Positions 43,550-55,024 are shown, numbered from the stretch's first letter. The stretch: DNA of 57,912 nucleotides from Faecalicatena contorta (GCF_021531975.1 NZ_JAFBIY010000009.1:1-57912), one strand, 5' to 3'. The notes: generated by a model from the letters alone, not told the origin. Numbers and translations: made by a program.

Positions 43550-44341
43550 ATGGGAGAAATAGCCGTGGCAATAGCAGACGACAACGAGAGAATACTGGAC
43601 TTACTTGGCGAAATGGTAAACAACGATAAAGAGTTGACGCTGGTAGGAAAGGCGAACAATGGAGAAGATGCTTACACCATGATAAAGGAAAAACAGCCGG
43701 ACGTTATGTTACTGGATCTGATTATGCCTAAAATGGATGGTCTTACGGTTATGGAGCTTGTAAATCAGGATAAGGAAATCAGAAAGCATCCGAGCTTCAT
43801 TGTTGTGACCGCTGTTGGTCAGGAAAGAATTACAGAAGATGCGTTCAAAAAAGGGGCAAATTACTATATTCTAAAGCCATTTAACAATGAAATGGTATTA
43901 AATCGTATTAAGGAAGTAGGACGTCAGCCCCACAGAGATATGCGGATCACAGCAGACAGCGGACAGAATGTTTATGCGCAGCCAGAGATCAATCTGGAAG
44001 CAAGAGTAACAGATATGATCCATGAAATCGGTATTCCGGCACATATTAAAGGGTATCATTATCTGAGGGACGCAATTATCATGGCAATCGAAGATATGGA
44101 TGTACTGAATGCAATTACCAAAGTTCTTTATCCGACGGTTGCCAAGATGCATCAGACGACAGCAAGCCGGGTAGAAAGAGCGATCCGGCATGCGATTGAA
44201 GTGGCATGGAGCAGAGGAAAGCTGGATACATTAGACGAATTATTTGGATATACAGTAAGCAATGGAAAAGGAAAACCTACAAATTCAGAATTCATTGCAC
44301 TTATTGCAGATACAATACGTTTAGAATATAAAAACAGATAG
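43550..44341 (+). CDS. spo0A: Sporulation master regulator Spo0A
   Basis: Spo0A is the response regulator that controls entry into sporulation. The receiver domain (residues 1-120) has the acidic pair D10-D11, the phosphoacceptor D56 in VMLLDLIMP, and the conserved K in YYILKPFN. The effector domain (about 145-263) shows the Spo0A-only DNA-binding segment [20 protein letters not shown] and [19 protein letters not shown] precedes the ATG. It is 263 residues, normal size. Confidence 0.97.
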   Translation: MGEIAVAIADDNERILDLLGEMVNNDKELTLVGKANNGEDAYTMIKEKQPDVMLLDLIMPKMDGLTVMELVNQDKEIRKHPSFIVVTAVGQERITEDAFKKGANYYILKPFNNEMVLNRIKEVGRQPHRDMRITADSGQNVYAQPEINLEARVTDMIHEIGIPAHIKGYHYLRDAIIMAIEDMDVLNAITKVLYPTVAKMHQTTASRVERAIRHAIEVAWSRGKLDTLDELFGYTVSNGKGKPTNSEFIALIADTIRLEYKNR

Positions 44342-44404
44342 GACTTTTCTTCTTAAAAAAAATGCGGTATAATAGGGAATATCGCTAGGTTGGGAGGAAA
44401 GACC

Positions 44405-45841
44405 ATGAAAAAAATACTTTTTGCGGCATCGGAGGGAGTACCGTTTATTAAGACAGGAGGTCTTGCCGACGTTGTAGGTTCTTTGCCGAAGTATTTCGAC
44501 AAAGAGAAATATGATGTCCGGGTCGTGCTGCCAAAGTACATGTGCATGAAAGAACGGTGGAAAGAACAGTTACAGTATCATACGCATTTTTATATGGATC
44601 TGGGTTGGAGAACCCAGTACGTAGGTGTCCTGGAAATGCAGTATGACGGAATTACATTTTACTTTATTGACAATGAATACTATTTTAACGGATTTGCACC
44701 ATATGGAGATATGTATGCGGATATTGAGAAGTTTGCATTTTTCTCCAAAGCCGTATTATGCGCTTTGCCGGTGATTGGTTTCCGTCCGGATATCATTCAC
44801 TGTCATGACTGGCAGACAGGCCTGATTCCGGTATTTCTTGACAATTTCCGTTATTCTAATGAGTATTATCGCGGAATCAAGACAATTATGACGATACATA
44901 ATCTGAAGTTCCAGGGTACATGGGATGCGAAGAAAGTCAGAGATATTACGGGACTTCCGTCTTATTATTTTGCTCCGGACAAGCTGGAAGCATATAATGA
45001 TGCGAACTATTTAAAGGGTGGAATCGTATATGCGGACAAGGTTACAACAGTAAGTAATTCTTATGCGGATGAGATCAAGACCCAGTTCTACGGAGAGCGG
45101 CTGGATGGTCTTATGAGAGCCAGAGAGAATTGCCTGTCCGGTATTGTCAATGGTATTGATTATGATGAATATAATCCTGCAACGGATAAATTTATCACAC
45201 GTAATTACAGTGTCGATGACTTCCGTAAGGAAAAGATAAAAAATAAGATTGCTCTGCAGGAGCAGCTGGGACTGGAAAGAGATCACCGTAAGATGATGAT
45301 CGGTATTGTGTCCCGTCTGACAGATCAGAAAGGATTCGACCTGGTTGCTTATGTTATGGACGAACTCTGTCAGGATCAGATACAGCTTGTTGTGCTTGGA
45401 ACAGGAGAAGAGCGGTACGAGAATATGTTCCGTCATTTCGAATGGAAATATCAGGGCAAGGTTTCTGCGAATATTTATTACTCAGAAGAGATGTCCCATA
45501 AGGTCTATGCATCCTGTGATGCATTCCTGATGCCTTCCCTGTTTGAACCATGTGGATTAAGCCAGCTGATGAGTCTGAGATACGGAACGGTTCCGATCGT
45601 CAGAGAGACGGGCGGACTTAAGGATACAGTAGAACCATACAATGAATATGAAAAGACAGGAACTGGATTTAGTTTCTGTAATTATAATGCTCATGAGATG
45701 CTGGGAACGGTACGTTATGCAGAGAGAGTTTTCTATGATAAGAAGAGAGACTGGAATAAGATTGTAGAACGAGGCATGACAAAGGATTTCTCATGGAAGA
45801 ATTCTGCAAAGCAATACGAGGATTTATACGATGGCATGTAA
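44405..45841 (+). CDS. glgA: Glycogen synthase (ADP-glucose type)
   Basis: GlgA is a GT5-family glycosyltransferase that extends alpha-1,4-glucan from ADP-glucose. The N terminus has the substrate motif KTGGLADVVGSLPK; C-terminal motifs are SRLTDQKGFDL and the SLFEPCGLSQLMSLRYGT block. It has 478 residues. A TATAAT box at 44368-44373 suggests its own promoter. ATG 44405 follows GGGAGGAAAG. No other glycogen genes are adjacent. It overlaps metF by 11 bases. Confidence 0.93.
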   Translation: MKKILFAASEGVPFIKTGGLADVVGSLPKYFDKEKYDVRVVLPKYMCMKERWKEQLQYHTHFYMDLGWRTQYVGVLEMQYDGITFYFIDNEYYFNGFAPYGDMYADIEKFAFFSKAVLCALPVIGFRPDIIHCHDWQTGLIPVFLDNFRYSNEYYRGIKTIMTIHNLKFQGTWDAKKVRDITGLPSYYFAPDKLEAYNDANYLKGGIVYADKVTTVSNSYADEIKTQFYGERLDGLMRARENCLSGIVNGIDYDEYNPATDKFITRNYSVDDFRKEKIKNKIALQEQLGLERDHRKMMIGIVSRLTDQKGFDLVAYVMDELCQDQIQLVVLGTGEERYENMFRHFEWKYQGKVSANIYYSEEMSHKVYASCDAFLMPSLFEPCGLSQLMSLRYGTVPIVRETGGLKDTVEPYNEYEKTGTGFSFCNYNAHEMLGTVRYAERVFYDKKRDWNKIVERGMTKDFSWKNSAKQYEDLYDGM

Positions 45842-46706
45842 GATCAGAGATATTTTAAAGAGCGGAGAACCTCATATTTCATTTGAAATATTTCCGCCTA
45901 AGACGGATGACGGGTACGAGAGTGTGGCAGCTGCTGCCAGAAAGATCGCAGAAGTGAAGCCGTCATTTATCAGTGTGACCTACGGTGCCGGAGGCGGAAC
46001 AAGTAAGAACACAGTAAGGATCGCTTCGCAGATAAAAGATGAATTCGGTGTCACGAGTCTTGCTCACCTGACTTGTGTCTCTTCGACGAAGGAAGAAGTG
46101 CACCGGGTCATTGAGCAATTAAAGGAAAAAGGAATTGAGAATATCCTCGCCCTGCGCGGGGATATTCCCAAAGAAGCAGAGTTCCCGCTTCCGAATCACT
46201 ACAGATATGCCAGTGAGCTGATAGAAGATATCAGAGAGCAGGGTGATTTCTGTATAGGTGCTGCCTGCTATCCGGAAGGACATGTGGAAGCAGCACATAA
46301 GAAGGACGATATCAGGAATCTGAAGCATAAGGTAGACTGTGGTGTGGATTTTCTGACGACGCAGATGTTTTTTGATAATAACATTTTTTATAATTTCCTG
46401 TACCGTATCAGGGAGCAGGGGATTACAGTTCCTGTTCTTCCCGGTATTATGCCGGTAACGAACGGAAAGCAGATGAAGCGGATTCTGGAGATGTCCGGAA
46501 CTGCGCTTCCGCAACGTTTTGTGGCGGTTCTTGACAGATTTGGTGATGACCCGAAGGCGATGCAGCAGGCAGGAATTGCATATGCGACAGAGCAGATTAT
46601 TGATCTGATCGCCAATGGAATCAATCACATTCATGTATATTCCATGAATAAGCCGGAAGTGGCAGAAGCAATCATGAAGAATCTGTCAGATATAGTAAAA
46701 ATATAA
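45831..46706 (+). CDS. metF: 5,10-methylenetetrahydrofolate reductase
   Basis: MetF reduces methylene-THF to methyl-THF, the methyl donor for MetH. The TIM-barrel family pattern is present: SFEIFPPKTDDG, SVTYGAGGG and the LRGDIPKEAEF block, with TTQMFFDN further on. The length is 291 residues. The gene is followed by the MetH reactivation-domain protein and metH, giving a complete methyl-transfer set. Confidence 0.95.
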   Translation: MACKIRDILKSGEPHISFEIFPPKTDDGYESVAAAARKIAEVKPSFISVTYGAGGGTSKNTVRIASQIKDEFGVTSLAHLTCVSSTKEEVHRVIEQLKEKGIENILALRGDIPKEAEFPLPNHYRYASELIEDIREQGDFCIGAACYPEGHVEAAHKKDDIRNLKHKVDCGVDFLTTQMFFDNNIFYNFLYRIREQGITVPVLPGIMPVTNGKQMKRILEMSGTALPQRFVAVLDRFGDDPKAMQQAGIAYATEQIIDLIANGINHIHVYSMNKPEVAEAIMKNLSDIVKI

Positions 46707-46715
46707 GGAACGGAT

Positions 46716-47366
46716 ATGGATACATTAACGAGAGAAGCAGTACGTTACCTTGGATATGGAAACCATGCGGTAGATGAACAGACAATGGCGTTGGTTCGCA
46801 CCTCTATAGAAGAGCTACGGGATATTGCCAGAGATCGTATCATCTATCGCATCTTTGAGTTAGAGACGGACGGTAATGAAAGCGTAAAAATAGGCAAATT
46901 GGATATAAAAAGTAAGAATCTTGCAAAGAATGTAAGGGGATGCAGTCAGGCAGTTTTGCTTGGCGCAACTCTTGGGATAGAGACCGATCAGCTTATCCGA
47001 AAGTATACTGTTACAAATATGCCCAGAGCAGTTGTACTACAGGCATGTGCGGCAGCATATCTGGAGGAAGTGCTGGATCAGTGGCAGGACGGATTGAAGG
47101 CAGAAATGCTGGAAGAGGGGTGGTATCTAAGACCACGCTTCAGTCCGGGATATGGAGATTTTGACATCAGGCATCAGAAAGAATTACTGCAGATGCTGGA
47201 TGGCGCAAAGAAGATTGGGCTTACGGTAACGGATGGGATGATGCTCAGTCCGACAAAGTCTGTTACGGCAGTGATAGGAGTAAGTAAAGAAAATGTACCG
47301 TGCCACCGGAGTGGATGTGAGATGTGCGGGAAAACAGATTGTATATATCGGAGGAACAGCAGATGA
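46716..47366 (+). CDS. Separate MetH activation-domain protein
   Basis: The 216-residue protein matches the C-terminal activation domain of cobalamin-dependent methionine synthase, which binds SAM and allows reductive reactivation of cob(II)alamin. Visible family features are RYLGYG at the N terminus, the GATLGIETDQLIRKY helix, RPRFSPGYGDFDI, and the MLSPTKSVTAVIGVS stretch. A cysteine cluster (CHRSGCEMCGKTDC) closes the protein; it is an addition common in clostridia. The stop overlaps the metH start (ATGA), supporting a two-protein enzyme. Confidence 0.85.
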   Translation: MDTLTREAVRYLGYGNHAVDEQTMALVRTSIEELRDIARDRIIYRIFELETDGNESVKIGKLDIKSKNLAKNVRGCSQAVLLGATLGIETDQLIRKYTVTNMPRAVVLQACAAAYLEEVLDQWQDGLKAEMLEEGWYLRPRFSPGYGDFDIRHQKELLQMLDGAKKIGLTVTDGMMLSPTKSVTAVIGVSKENVPCHRSGCEMCGKTDCIYRRNSR

Positions 47367-49762
47367 TACTAGAAAGACTAGGAAAAGAACTCCTTTATTT
47401 TGACGGCGGGACAGGAACTCTGCTTCAGAGTAAGGGACTTAAGCCGGGAGAACTTCCGGAGACGTGGAATCTTCTTCATACAGAAGAAATGGTAGATATC
47501 CACCGACAGTATTTTGAGGCGGGAAGTGATATCGTCCTGACGAATACATTTGGAGCAAATGCACTGAAGTTCCATAATACAGAGTTTGAATTGGAAGATA
47601 TCGTGACTGCGGCAGTTGTCAATGTAAAAGAGGGTGCATATCTTGGCGTGCATGATAACAGAGAAGTCTATACAGGACTCGATATCGGACCGACAGGAAA
47701 GCTCTTAAAGCCGATGGGCGATCTGAGCTTTGAGGACGCTTATGAGGCGTTTCGCCAGGTCGTAATGTGTGGCGAAGCGGCAGGCGCTGACCTGATCCAT
47801 ATTGAGACAATGAGCGATACATATGAGATGAAGGCAGCAGTATTGGCGGCAAAGGAAAATACAAACCTTCCAGTATTTGCTACAATGATATTTGATGAAA
47901 AAGGAAAGCTCCTGACTGGTGGAGATGTTCCTTCGGTTGTCGCACTTCTGGAAGGATTACGGGTAGATGCACTTGGAATTAACTGTGGACTGGGACCGGA
48001 GCAGATGTTGCCGATCCTGGATGAGATTATGAAGTATGCGACGATTCCGGTCATTGTGAAACCGAATGCCGGCTTGCCGAAGCAGCGGGACGGAGAAGTT
48101 TATTACGATGTTGTGCCTGAAAAGTTTGCAGATGTTATGCAGGAAATTGTAAGACACGGTGCAAGTGCAGTCGGTGGCTGCTGCGGAACGACACCGGATC
48201 ATATCCGGGCTATGATTCATAAGACAAAGGGAATGCGTGATCTGGAAAGCCAGAATCGTCCGGTACCATCAGAGGTGACAATTGTTTCCTCCTATGGAAG
48301 AGCAGTTATTCTTGGAGAAAAACCGGTTATCATCGGTGAGAGAATCAATCCGACCGGTAAAAAGAAGTTCCGGCAGGCGCTTAAGGATCATGACATTGAT
48401 TACATTCTCCGTGAGGGAATCGAACAGCAGGACAATGGGGCACATATCCTCGATGTCAATGTAGGCCTTCCGGATATTGATGAACCGACACTTATGAAAG
48501 AAGTTGTAACAGAGCTTCAGAGTGTGACCAGTCTGCCGCTGCAGATTGATACGGTTGATGCGGAAGCGCTGGAAGCGGCTATGCGCATCTATAATGGTAA
48601 GCCGATGGTCAACTCAGTTAACGGTAAACAGGAATCTATGGATACCGTATTTCCGCTTGTGAAAAAATACGGCGGAGTCGTAGTTGGACTTACACTGGAT
48701 GAAGATGGCATTCCGGAAACGGCAGAAGGGCGTGCCCGCGTCGCCGGAAAGATCATAAAAGAAGCAGAAAAATATGGAATCAGCCGGAAGGATATTGTGA
48801 TAGACGTACTTGCCATGACAATCAGTTCAGATCCAAAAGGGGCAAAGACAACACTGGAAGCACTGTGGCTTGTAAGAGAGCAGTACGGAGTGTGTACGGT
48901 ACTTGGAGTATCGAACATTTCCTTCGGTCTTCCATACCGGCCGGCAGTAAATTCACATTTCTATACAATGGCACTTCAGGCAGGATTAAGTGCAGGCATT
49001 ATTAATCCGATGTCAGAAGATATGATGCGTTCCTACTATTCTTTCTGTGCATTGATGAACTATGATGAGAACTGTGAGCAATACATTGCACGGTATGGCA
49101 ATCAGACGTCAATGCAGACAGTTTCGAAGAATACGGAGATCACACTTCGTATGGCAATTGAAAAGGGGCTGAAAGAAGAGGCACATCATGCGGCATCTGC
49201 ACTTCTTGGCATAAAAGAACCTCTGGAGATCATCAATGAGCAGATGATACCGGCTCTGGACGAGGTGGGAAAAGGATTTGAAAAAGGTACTGTATTTCTG
49301 CCGCAGCTTCTCATGAGTGCGGATGCCGCAAAGATTGCATTTGCTGTATTGAAAGATGAGATGGAGAAAAAGGGCGGAACCAGCCAGAAGAAGGAAAAAG
49401 TCATTCTGGCTACCGTCAAAGGTGATATACATGATATCGGGAAAAATATCGTAAAGGTGCTTCTGGAGAACTATGGCTTCGATGTCATTGATCTGGGGAA
49501 AGATGTGGCACCGGAGCTGATCGTAGAAACTGCTGTCAAAGAGCAGGTGCAGCTGGTTGGCTTAAGCGCACTTATGACAACTACCGTTGTAAGCATGGAA
49601 GATACCATTAAGCTTCTCAGGGAAAAGAAGCCTGATTGTAAGGTCATGGTCGGCGGTGCAGTATTGAATCAGGAGTATGCAGATATGATCGGAGCAGATT
49701 TCTATGGGAAAGATGCCATGCAGTCTGTTTATTATGCACAACAATTATTAGAAAAGAGGTAG
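47363..49762 (+). CDS. metH: Cobalamin-dependent methionine synthase, without activation domain
   Basis: MetH moves a methyl group from methyl-THF to homocysteine. Domains in order: homocysteine-binding (residues 1-300, with [10 protein letters not shown] and zinc ligands in [12 protein letters not shown]), pterin-binding (about 320-580, with [12 protein letters not shown]), the cobalamin cap, and the Rossmann B12 domain with [11 protein letters not shown], whose His is the lower ligand. It ends at 799 residues, lacking the activation domain, which is encoded just upstream. ATG 47363 follows GGAGG. The start overlaps the preceding gene by four bases. Confidence 0.95.
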   Translation: MILERLGKELLYFDGGTGTLLQSKGLKPGELPETWNLLHTEEMVDIHRQYFEAGSDIVLTNTFGANALKFHNTEFELEDIVTAAVVNVKEGAYLGVHDNREVYTGLDIGPTGKLLKPMGDLSFEDAYEAFRQVVMCGEAAGADLIHIETMSDTYEMKAAVLAAKENTNLPVFATMIFDEKGKLLTGGDVPSVVALLEGLRVDALGINCGLGPEQMLPILDEIMKYATIPVIVKPNAGLPKQRDGEVYYDVVPEKFADVMQEIVRHGASAVGGCCGTTPDHIRAMIHKTKGMRDLESQNRPVPSEVTIVSSYGRAVILGEKPVIIGERINPTGKKKFRQALKDHDIDYILREGIEQQDNGAHILDVNVGLPDIDEPTLMKEVVTELQSVTSLPLQIDTVDAEALEAAMRIYNGKPMVNSVNGKQESMDTVFPLVKKYGGVVVGLTLDEDGIPETAEGRARVAGKIIKEAEKYGISRKDIVIDVLAMTISSDPKGAKTTLEALWLVREQYGVCTVLGVSNISFGLPYRPAVNSHFYTMALQAGLSAGIINPMSEDMMRSYYSFCALMNYDENCEQYIARYGNQTSMQTVSKNTEITLRMAIEKGLKEEAHHAASALLGIKEPLEIINEQMIPALDEVGKGFEKGTVFLPQLLMSADAAKIAFAVLKDEMEKKGGTSQKKEKVILATVKGDIHDIGKNIVKVLLENYGFDVIDLGKDVAPELIVETAVKEQVQLVGLSALMTTTVVSMEDTIKLLREKKPDCKVMVGGAVLNQEYADMIGADFYGKDAMQSVYYAQQLLEKR

Positions 49763-49766
49763 AGAT

Positions 49767-50774
49767 ATGGGACTGGTGATACCAAAGAATTATGACCCGC
49801 ATCTTAGTGTGCGGGAGACACAGGAAGCAATTAAATACATACGTGATACATTCCAGAAAGAGCTGGGAAAGGAAATGAATCTTTCCCGAATCTCTGCACC
49901 GCTTTTTGTAGAGAAGAGCAGTGGCCTGAATGATAACCTGAACGGTGTGGAAAGACCGGTGCAGTTTGATATTGCAGGTATACCGGGAGAAACGGTTGAG
50001 GTCGTACATTCTCTTGCCAAGTGGAAACGTATGGCGCTCCACGAGTACAATTTCAAACCAGGTGAGGGCCTGTATACAAACATGAATGCGATCCGAAGAG
50101 ATGAGGAGCTGGACAACCTGCATTCCTGCTATGTTGACCAGTGGGACTGGGAAAAGGTCATTACAAAGGAAGAGAGAACAGTTGAGACTCTGAAGGAAAC
50201 CGTACGAACGATCTTTAAGATCATCAAGCATATGCAGCACGAAGTATGGTACAAATACCCGAACGCTGTAAAGCATCTTCCGAAGGAAGTCGTATTTGTT
50301 ACTTCTCAGGAGCTGGAGGACAGATATCCCGACAAAACACCGAAAGAGAGAGAAAATCTCATTACAAAAGAGCATGGATGTGTATTTCTGATGCAGATCG
50401 GGGATAAATTAAAGAGTGGACTTCCTCACGACGGACGTGCACCGGACTACGATGACTGGCAGTTAAACGGAGATATCCTTTTCTGGCACGAGACACTGGG
50501 CTGTGCACTTGAGATTTCCAGTATGGGAATTCGTGTAGATGAGAAAGCGCTGGATGAGCAGCTTGTAAAATCCGGCTGTGAGGACAGGAGAGAGCTTCCA
50601 TATCATAAGATGCTGCTTAACGGTGAACTCCCATATACGATCGGCGGCGGTATTGGACAGTCCAGACTCTGCATGCTTCTTCTTGACAGAGCGCATGTAG
50701 GTGAAGTACAGGCAAGTATCTGGCCAAAAGAGATGAGGGAAATCTGCCGCCAGCATGATATTTTCCTGTTGTAA
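49767..50774 (+). CDS. asnA: Aspartate-ammonia ligase (asparagine synthetase A)
   Basis: AsnA makes asparagine from aspartate, ammonia and ATP, and is related to class II aminoacyl-tRNA synthetases. Motifs are [34 protein letters not shown] and the [21 protein letters not shown] end motif (here [14 protein letters not shown]). The length is 335 residues. GAAAAGAGGTAGAG precedes the ATG. Confidence 0.96.
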   Translation: MGLVIPKNYDPHLSVRETQEAIKYIRDTFQKELGKEMNLSRISAPLFVEKSSGLNDNLNGVERPVQFDIAGIPGETVEVVHSLAKWKRMALHEYNFKPGEGLYTNMNAIRRDEELDNLHSCYVDQWDWEKVITKEERTVETLKETVRTIFKIIKHMQHEVWYKYPNAVKHLPKEVVFVTSQELEDRYPDKTPKERENLITKEHGCVFLMQIGDKLKSGLPHDGRAPDYDDWQLNGDILFWHETLGCALEISSMGIRVDEKALDEQLVKSGCEDRRELPYHKMLLNGELPYTIGGGIGQSRLCMLLLDRAHVGEVQASIWPKEMREICRQHDIFLL

Positions 50775-50827
50775 AATAAGAAAAACTACAGTAAAATAGA
50801 CGCAATAAAGGAAGGAAGAGAGTACTT

Positions 50828-52336
50828 ATGATACGAGGATTAAACACAACTGTCAGAAAAATCAGGCGAGAAGTATTTGAGGAAGTTGCAAGGCTTGGAT
50901 TTCAGGGAAACGAAGAGACGCTGTGTGATGATATGGAAGCAATCCCATATAAAATGGTCAATGATGAAAAGAAGTATCGTGACAGTGTCTACCGTGCAAG
51001 AGCAGTCGTAAGAGAGAGACTTCGACTTGCCATGGGTCTGTCTCTCCGCCCGGAAAATAAGCCGGTGCATCTGACAGCCGGAGTGGAAGCGAGCAATATT
51101 TCAGAAAAATACTATGAACCACCACTTATGCAGGTGATTCCGTCTGCATGTATGGCGTGTGAAGAGCGTGGCTATGAAGTCAGCAATATGTGTAAAGGAT
51201 GTCTTGCACACCCATGTATGGAGGTCTGCCCGAAAGGTGCTATTTCCATGGTAAACGGCAAGTCCTTTATTGATCAGGAAAAGTGTATCAAATGTGGAAA
51301 GTGTAAGTCTGCATGTCCGTATGACGCGATTTCAAAGAAGGAACGTCCGTGTCAGCAGGCCTGTGGAGTCGGAGCAATCAAGTCCGATGAGCAGGGACGT
51401 GCATATATTGATAATGATAAATGTGTTTCCTGTGGTATGTGTATGGTAAACTGTCCGTTCGGAGCGATTTCCGATAAATCCCAGATTTTCCAGCTTGCCC
51501 GTGCACTTACAGAAGGGGATAAGATCATCGCAGAAATTGCACCGGCATATGCGGGGCAGTTCGGCGATAATATCACACCGAGAAACTTAAAAGCAGCGCT
51601 GCAGGAGCTTGGATTCTCAGAGTTTTATGAGGTAGCCCTTGGTGCGGATATCGGCGCGATCGCTGAGGCGCATCATTATGTTGAAAAAGTAAATACAGGA
51701 GAACTTCCGTTTCTTCTCACATCCTGTTGTCCGTCATGGGCAATGCTTGCGAAGAAGTATTTCCCGGATCTCATCGATCAGGTATCAGAAGAGCTTACGC
51801 CTATGGTTGCTACTGCACGTACGATCAAACAGAAGCATCCAGATGCCAAGGTCGTATTTATTGGTCCATGTGCTGCGAAGAAGCTGGAAGCAATGCGCCG
51901 CAGTGTAAGAAGTGATGTGGATTTTGTTATTACATTTGAAGAGTTACAGGCAATGTTCGATGCAAAGGATATTGACCTGACAAAATACGAGGCGGAATCT
52001 TCTTTCCATGATGCAACAGGTGCCGGAAGAGGATATGCGGTTGCCGGCGGTGTGGCAGATGCAATTGAAAAATGCATCAAGGAATACTATCCGGGTGTGG
52101 ATGTAAGTATTGAGCATGCCGAGGGACTTGCGGAATGTAAGAAAGTACTGGCACTTGCCAAGGCAGGAAAGATGAACGGATGTCTGATCGAAGGAATGGG
52201 ATGTCCGGGTGGCTGTGTAGCAGGAGCGGGAACAAACATACCGGTGCCGAAAGCACAGAAGAAGATTCAGGAGTTTGTAAAAGCGTCAACAAATGCACTG
52301 CCGCCAAAGGAACTGGCAGAGATTGAACTGAAGTAG
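50828..52336 (+). CDS. Monomeric [FeFe] hydrogenase with 4Fe-4S domains
   Basis: This probably catalyses H2 production or uptake linked to ferredoxin. The N-terminal region carries several cysteine clusters, including two ferredoxin-type sets (CIKCGKCKSACPYD and CVSCGMCMVNCPFG) and a preceding CMACEERG...CKGCLAHPCMEVCP region. The H-cluster motifs are L1 TSCCPSW (from T288), L2 IGPCAAKK (C338) and L3 EGMGCPGGCVAGAG. L2 has Gly where many enzymes have Met. No NADH-binding partner genes adjoin, so it acts alone or with ferredoxin. The length is 502 residues. It shows the anaerobic lifestyle. Confidence 0.92.
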   Translation: MIRGLNTTVRKIRREVFEEVARLGFQGNEETLCDDMEAIPYKMVNDEKKYRDSVYRARAVVRERLRLAMGLSLRPENKPVHLTAGVEASNISEKYYEPPLMQVIPSACMACEERGYEVSNMCKGCLAHPCMEVCPKGAISMVNGKSFIDQEKCIKCGKCKSACPYDAISKKERPCQQACGVGAIKSDEQGRAYIDNDKCVSCGMCMVNCPFGAISDKSQIFQLARALTEGDKIIAEIAPAYAGQFGDNITPRNLKAALQELGFSEFYEVALGADIGAIAEAHHYVEKVNTGELPFLLTSCCPSWAMLAKKYFPDLIDQVSEELTPMVATARTIKQKHPDAKVVFIGPCAAKKLEAMRRSVRSDVDFVITFEELQAMFDAKDIDLTKYEAESSFHDATGAGRGYAVAGGVADAIEKCIKEYYPGVDVSIEHAEGLAECKKVLALAKAGKMNGCLIEGMGCPGGCVAGAGTNIPVPKAQKKIQEFVKASTNALPPKELAEIELK

Positions 52337-52350
52337 GAGGAAGAAATAAA

Positions 52351-54987
52351 ATGCAGAAATACGGAGTAAATGAATTAAGAAGAATGTTCCTGGAATTTTT
52401 TGAAAGTAAGGAACATCTGGCAATGAAGAGCTTTTCTCTTGTGCCGCACAATGATAAGAGTCTGCTTCTTATCAATTCCGGTATGGCACCGTTAAAGCCA
52501 TATTTTACAGGACAGGAGATTCCACCGAGAAAACGAGTTACTACCTGCCAGAAATGTATCCGTACCGGTGATATCGAGAATGTGGGAAAGACTGCACGTC
52601 ACGGTACATTCTTTGAAATGCTCGGAAATTTTTCATTTGGTGATTATTTCAAACATGAAGCAATCCACTGGACATGGGAATTCCTTACAGAGGTGGTAGG
52701 CCTTGATCCGGACAGACTTTATCCTTCCGTATACCTTGAGGATGATGAGGCATGGGAGATCTGGAATAAAGAGATCGGTATCCCGGCAGAGAGAATCTTC
52801 CGCTTCGGTAAAGAAGATAACTTCTGGGAGCATGGTTCCGGTCCTTGCGGTCCATGTTCAGAGGTATATTATGACAGAGGAGAAAAATACGGATGCGGAA
52901 GCCCTGACTGTACTGTAGGATGTGAATGTGACCGTTATATGGAGATCTGGAACAATGTATTTACCCAGTTTGATAATGACGGACATAATAACTATACAGA
53001 GCTGGAACAGAAGAACATTGATACAGGTATGGGACTTGAGAGACTCGCATGTGTTGTACAGGATGTAGATTCCATGTTCGATATCGATACATTATTTGCA
53101 CTGCGTGAACATGTATGTAAGATGGCAGGCGTGGAGTACGGAAAAAAAGATGAAACAGATGTATCGATCCGTGTGATCACAGACCATATCCGTTCCGTTA
53201 CATTTATGATTTCCGATGGTATTCTGCCGTCTAACAGCGGACGTGGCTATGTGCTTCGCCGTCTCTTAAGACGTGCAAGCCGTCATGGAAGACTGCTTGG
53301 TATTAAACATGAGTTCCTGGTAGAGCTTGCAGGCACAGTTATTGAGGGATCTAAGGATGGATATCCGGAGCTGGAAGAGAAGAAAGACTTTATCTTCAAG
53401 GTGATCGCAAAGGAAGAAGAGCAGTTCAATAAGACGATCGACCAGGGCCTGTCTATTCTTGCAGGAATGGAAGAAGAAATGATGAAAAAGGGCGAGAAGG
53501 TGCTGTCCGGTGAGGAAGCATTCCGTCTCTATGATACGTATGGTTTCCCGGTTGATCTGACGATTGAGATTCTGGAGGAAAAGGGCCTTTCTATCGACCA
53601 GGAAGGATTTGATAAGGCTGTAGAGGAACAGAAAGAAAAGGCAAAAGGAACCTTTGGTGAGCATAGCTACAGTGGACGTGAAGCGACGGTATACGATGAA
53701 ATCGATGCTTCCGTAACGAGCAGATTTGTCGGCTATGAGAAGCTGGTATGTGATTCAAAAGTTACCGTTCTGACCACAGATACGGAGATCGTAGAGGCAT
53801 TGTCAGACGGTGATGCAGGAACAATTCTTGTAGAAGAGACTCCATTCTATGCCACAAGCGGTGGACAGGAGGCTGATAAGGGTTATATCCGCACGGCAGA
53901 TTTTGAATTCCGCGTGGAAGATACCATGAAGCTTGCCGGTGGAAAGATCGGACATAAAGGTCATGTGACGAAAGGAATGGTAAAGACTGGAGATATCGTA
54001 ACACTTGAAGTAGATGCAGAGAACCGTGCACTTTCTGCTAATAATCACAGTGCGACACATCTTTTACAGAAGGCTCTTCGCATGGTGCTTGGAAGCCATG
54101 TTGAACAGGCTGGTTCTTCCGTAAATGCAGACAGACTTCGTTTTGACTTTACACACTTCTCTGCAATGACAGCAGAAGAGATCCAGAAAGTAGAAGATAT
54201 TGTAAATGAGCAGATTCGAGCATCTCTTCCGGTAGAGGCAAAGAATATGCCGATCGAAGAAGCCAGAAAGACAGGAGCTGCCGCTCTCTTTGGTGAGAAA
54301 TATGGTGATATTGTACGTGTCGTAAGTATGGGAGAATTTTCTAAAGAGTTCTGTGGTGGTACGCACGTGGCAAATACAGGAGTGATCACAGCGTTTAAGA
54401 TCCTTTCAGAGACGGGTGTAGCAGCCGGTGTCAGACGTATTGAGGCATTGACATCGAAAGGTCTTATGAACTATTACCATGATCTGGAAACGAAGCTTGT
54501 AGAGGCTTCAGCACTTGTCAAAGCAAAACCGGACCAGCTTGCTGAGAAGATCAGACATCTGCAGGCAGAAAATAAGGCTCTTCACAGCGAAGTGGAAAGC
54601 TTAAAGAGTAAGCTTGCACAGGATGCTATGGGCGATGTTATGGATCAGGTAGTAGAGGTGAAAGGCGTTCAGTTACTTGCAGCCAAGATCGAAGGCGTTG
54701 ATATGAATGGTCTTCGCGATCTGGGCGATCAGTTAAAGGACAAACTTGGCGAAGGTGTTGTTGTACTTGCATCTGCGGCAGATGGAAAGGTAAGCCTTAT
54801 GGCAATGGCAACAAAAGCAGCTGTAGATAAGGGTGCACATGCAGGCAATCTGATCAAGGCAATCGCATCCTATGTAGGCGGAGGCGGCGGCGGACGCCCG
54901 AATATGGCACAGGCCGGCGGAAAGAATCCAGACGGAATCGACGCTGCAATCGCAAAAGTGAAAGAAGTACTGGAGCAGCAGTTATAA
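52351..54987 (+). CDS. alaS: Alanine-tRNA ligase
   Basis: AlaS charges tRNA-Ala and edits mischarged Ser/Gly. The aminoacylation core has NSGMAPLKPYFTG, TCQKCIRTGDIENVG and the GMGLERLACV motif. The editing domain has the metal-binding NNHSATHLLQKAL and CGGTHVANTG. The C-terminal domain has GGGGGGRPNMAQAGG. At 878 residues it is full length. It lies 14 bases after the hydrogenase gene, leaving no room for a T-box leader. Confidence 0.97.
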   Translation: MQKYGVNELRRMFLEFFESKEHLAMKSFSLVPHNDKSLLLINSGMAPLKPYFTGQEIPPRKRVTTCQKCIRTGDIENVGKTARHGTFFEMLGNFSFGDYFKHEAIHWTWEFLTEVVGLDPDRLYPSVYLEDDEAWEIWNKEIGIPAERIFRFGKEDNFWEHGSGPCGPCSEVYYDRGEKYGCGSPDCTVGCECDRYMEIWNNVFTQFDNDGHNNYTELEQKNIDTGMGLERLACVVQDVDSMFDIDTLFALREHVCKMAGVEYGKKDETDVSIRVITDHIRSVTFMISDGILPSNSGRGYVLRRLLRRASRHGRLLGIKHEFLVELAGTVIEGSKDGYPELEEKKDFIFKVIAKEEEQFNKTIDQGLSILAGMEEEMMKKGEKVLSGEEAFRLYDTYGFPVDLTIEILEEKGLSIDQEGFDKAVEEQKEKAKGTFGEHSYSGREATVYDEIDASVTSRFVGYEKLVCDSKVTVLTTDTEIVEALSDGDAGTILVEETPFYATSGGQEADKGYIRTADFEFRVEDTMKLAGGKIGHKGHVTKGMVKTGDIVTLEVDAENRALSANNHSATHLLQKALRMVLGSHVEQAGSSVNADRLRFDFTHFSAMTAEEIQKVEDIVNEQIRASLPVEAKNMPIEEARKTGAAALFGEKYGDIVRVVSMGEFSKEFCGGTHVANTGVITAFKILSETGVAAGVRRIEALTSKGLMNYYHDLETKLVEASALVKAKPDQLAEKIRHLQAENKALHSEVESLKSKLAQDAMGDVMDQVVEVKGVQLLAAKIEGVDMNGLRDLGDQLKDKLGEGVVVLASAADGKVSLMAMATKAAVDKGAHAGNLIKAIASYVGGGGGGRPNMAQAGGKNPDGIDAAIAKVKEVLEQQL

Positions 54988-55024
54988 AACCAGATGTAAA
55001 AATCCGTAAAATGGTAAAAAATTG

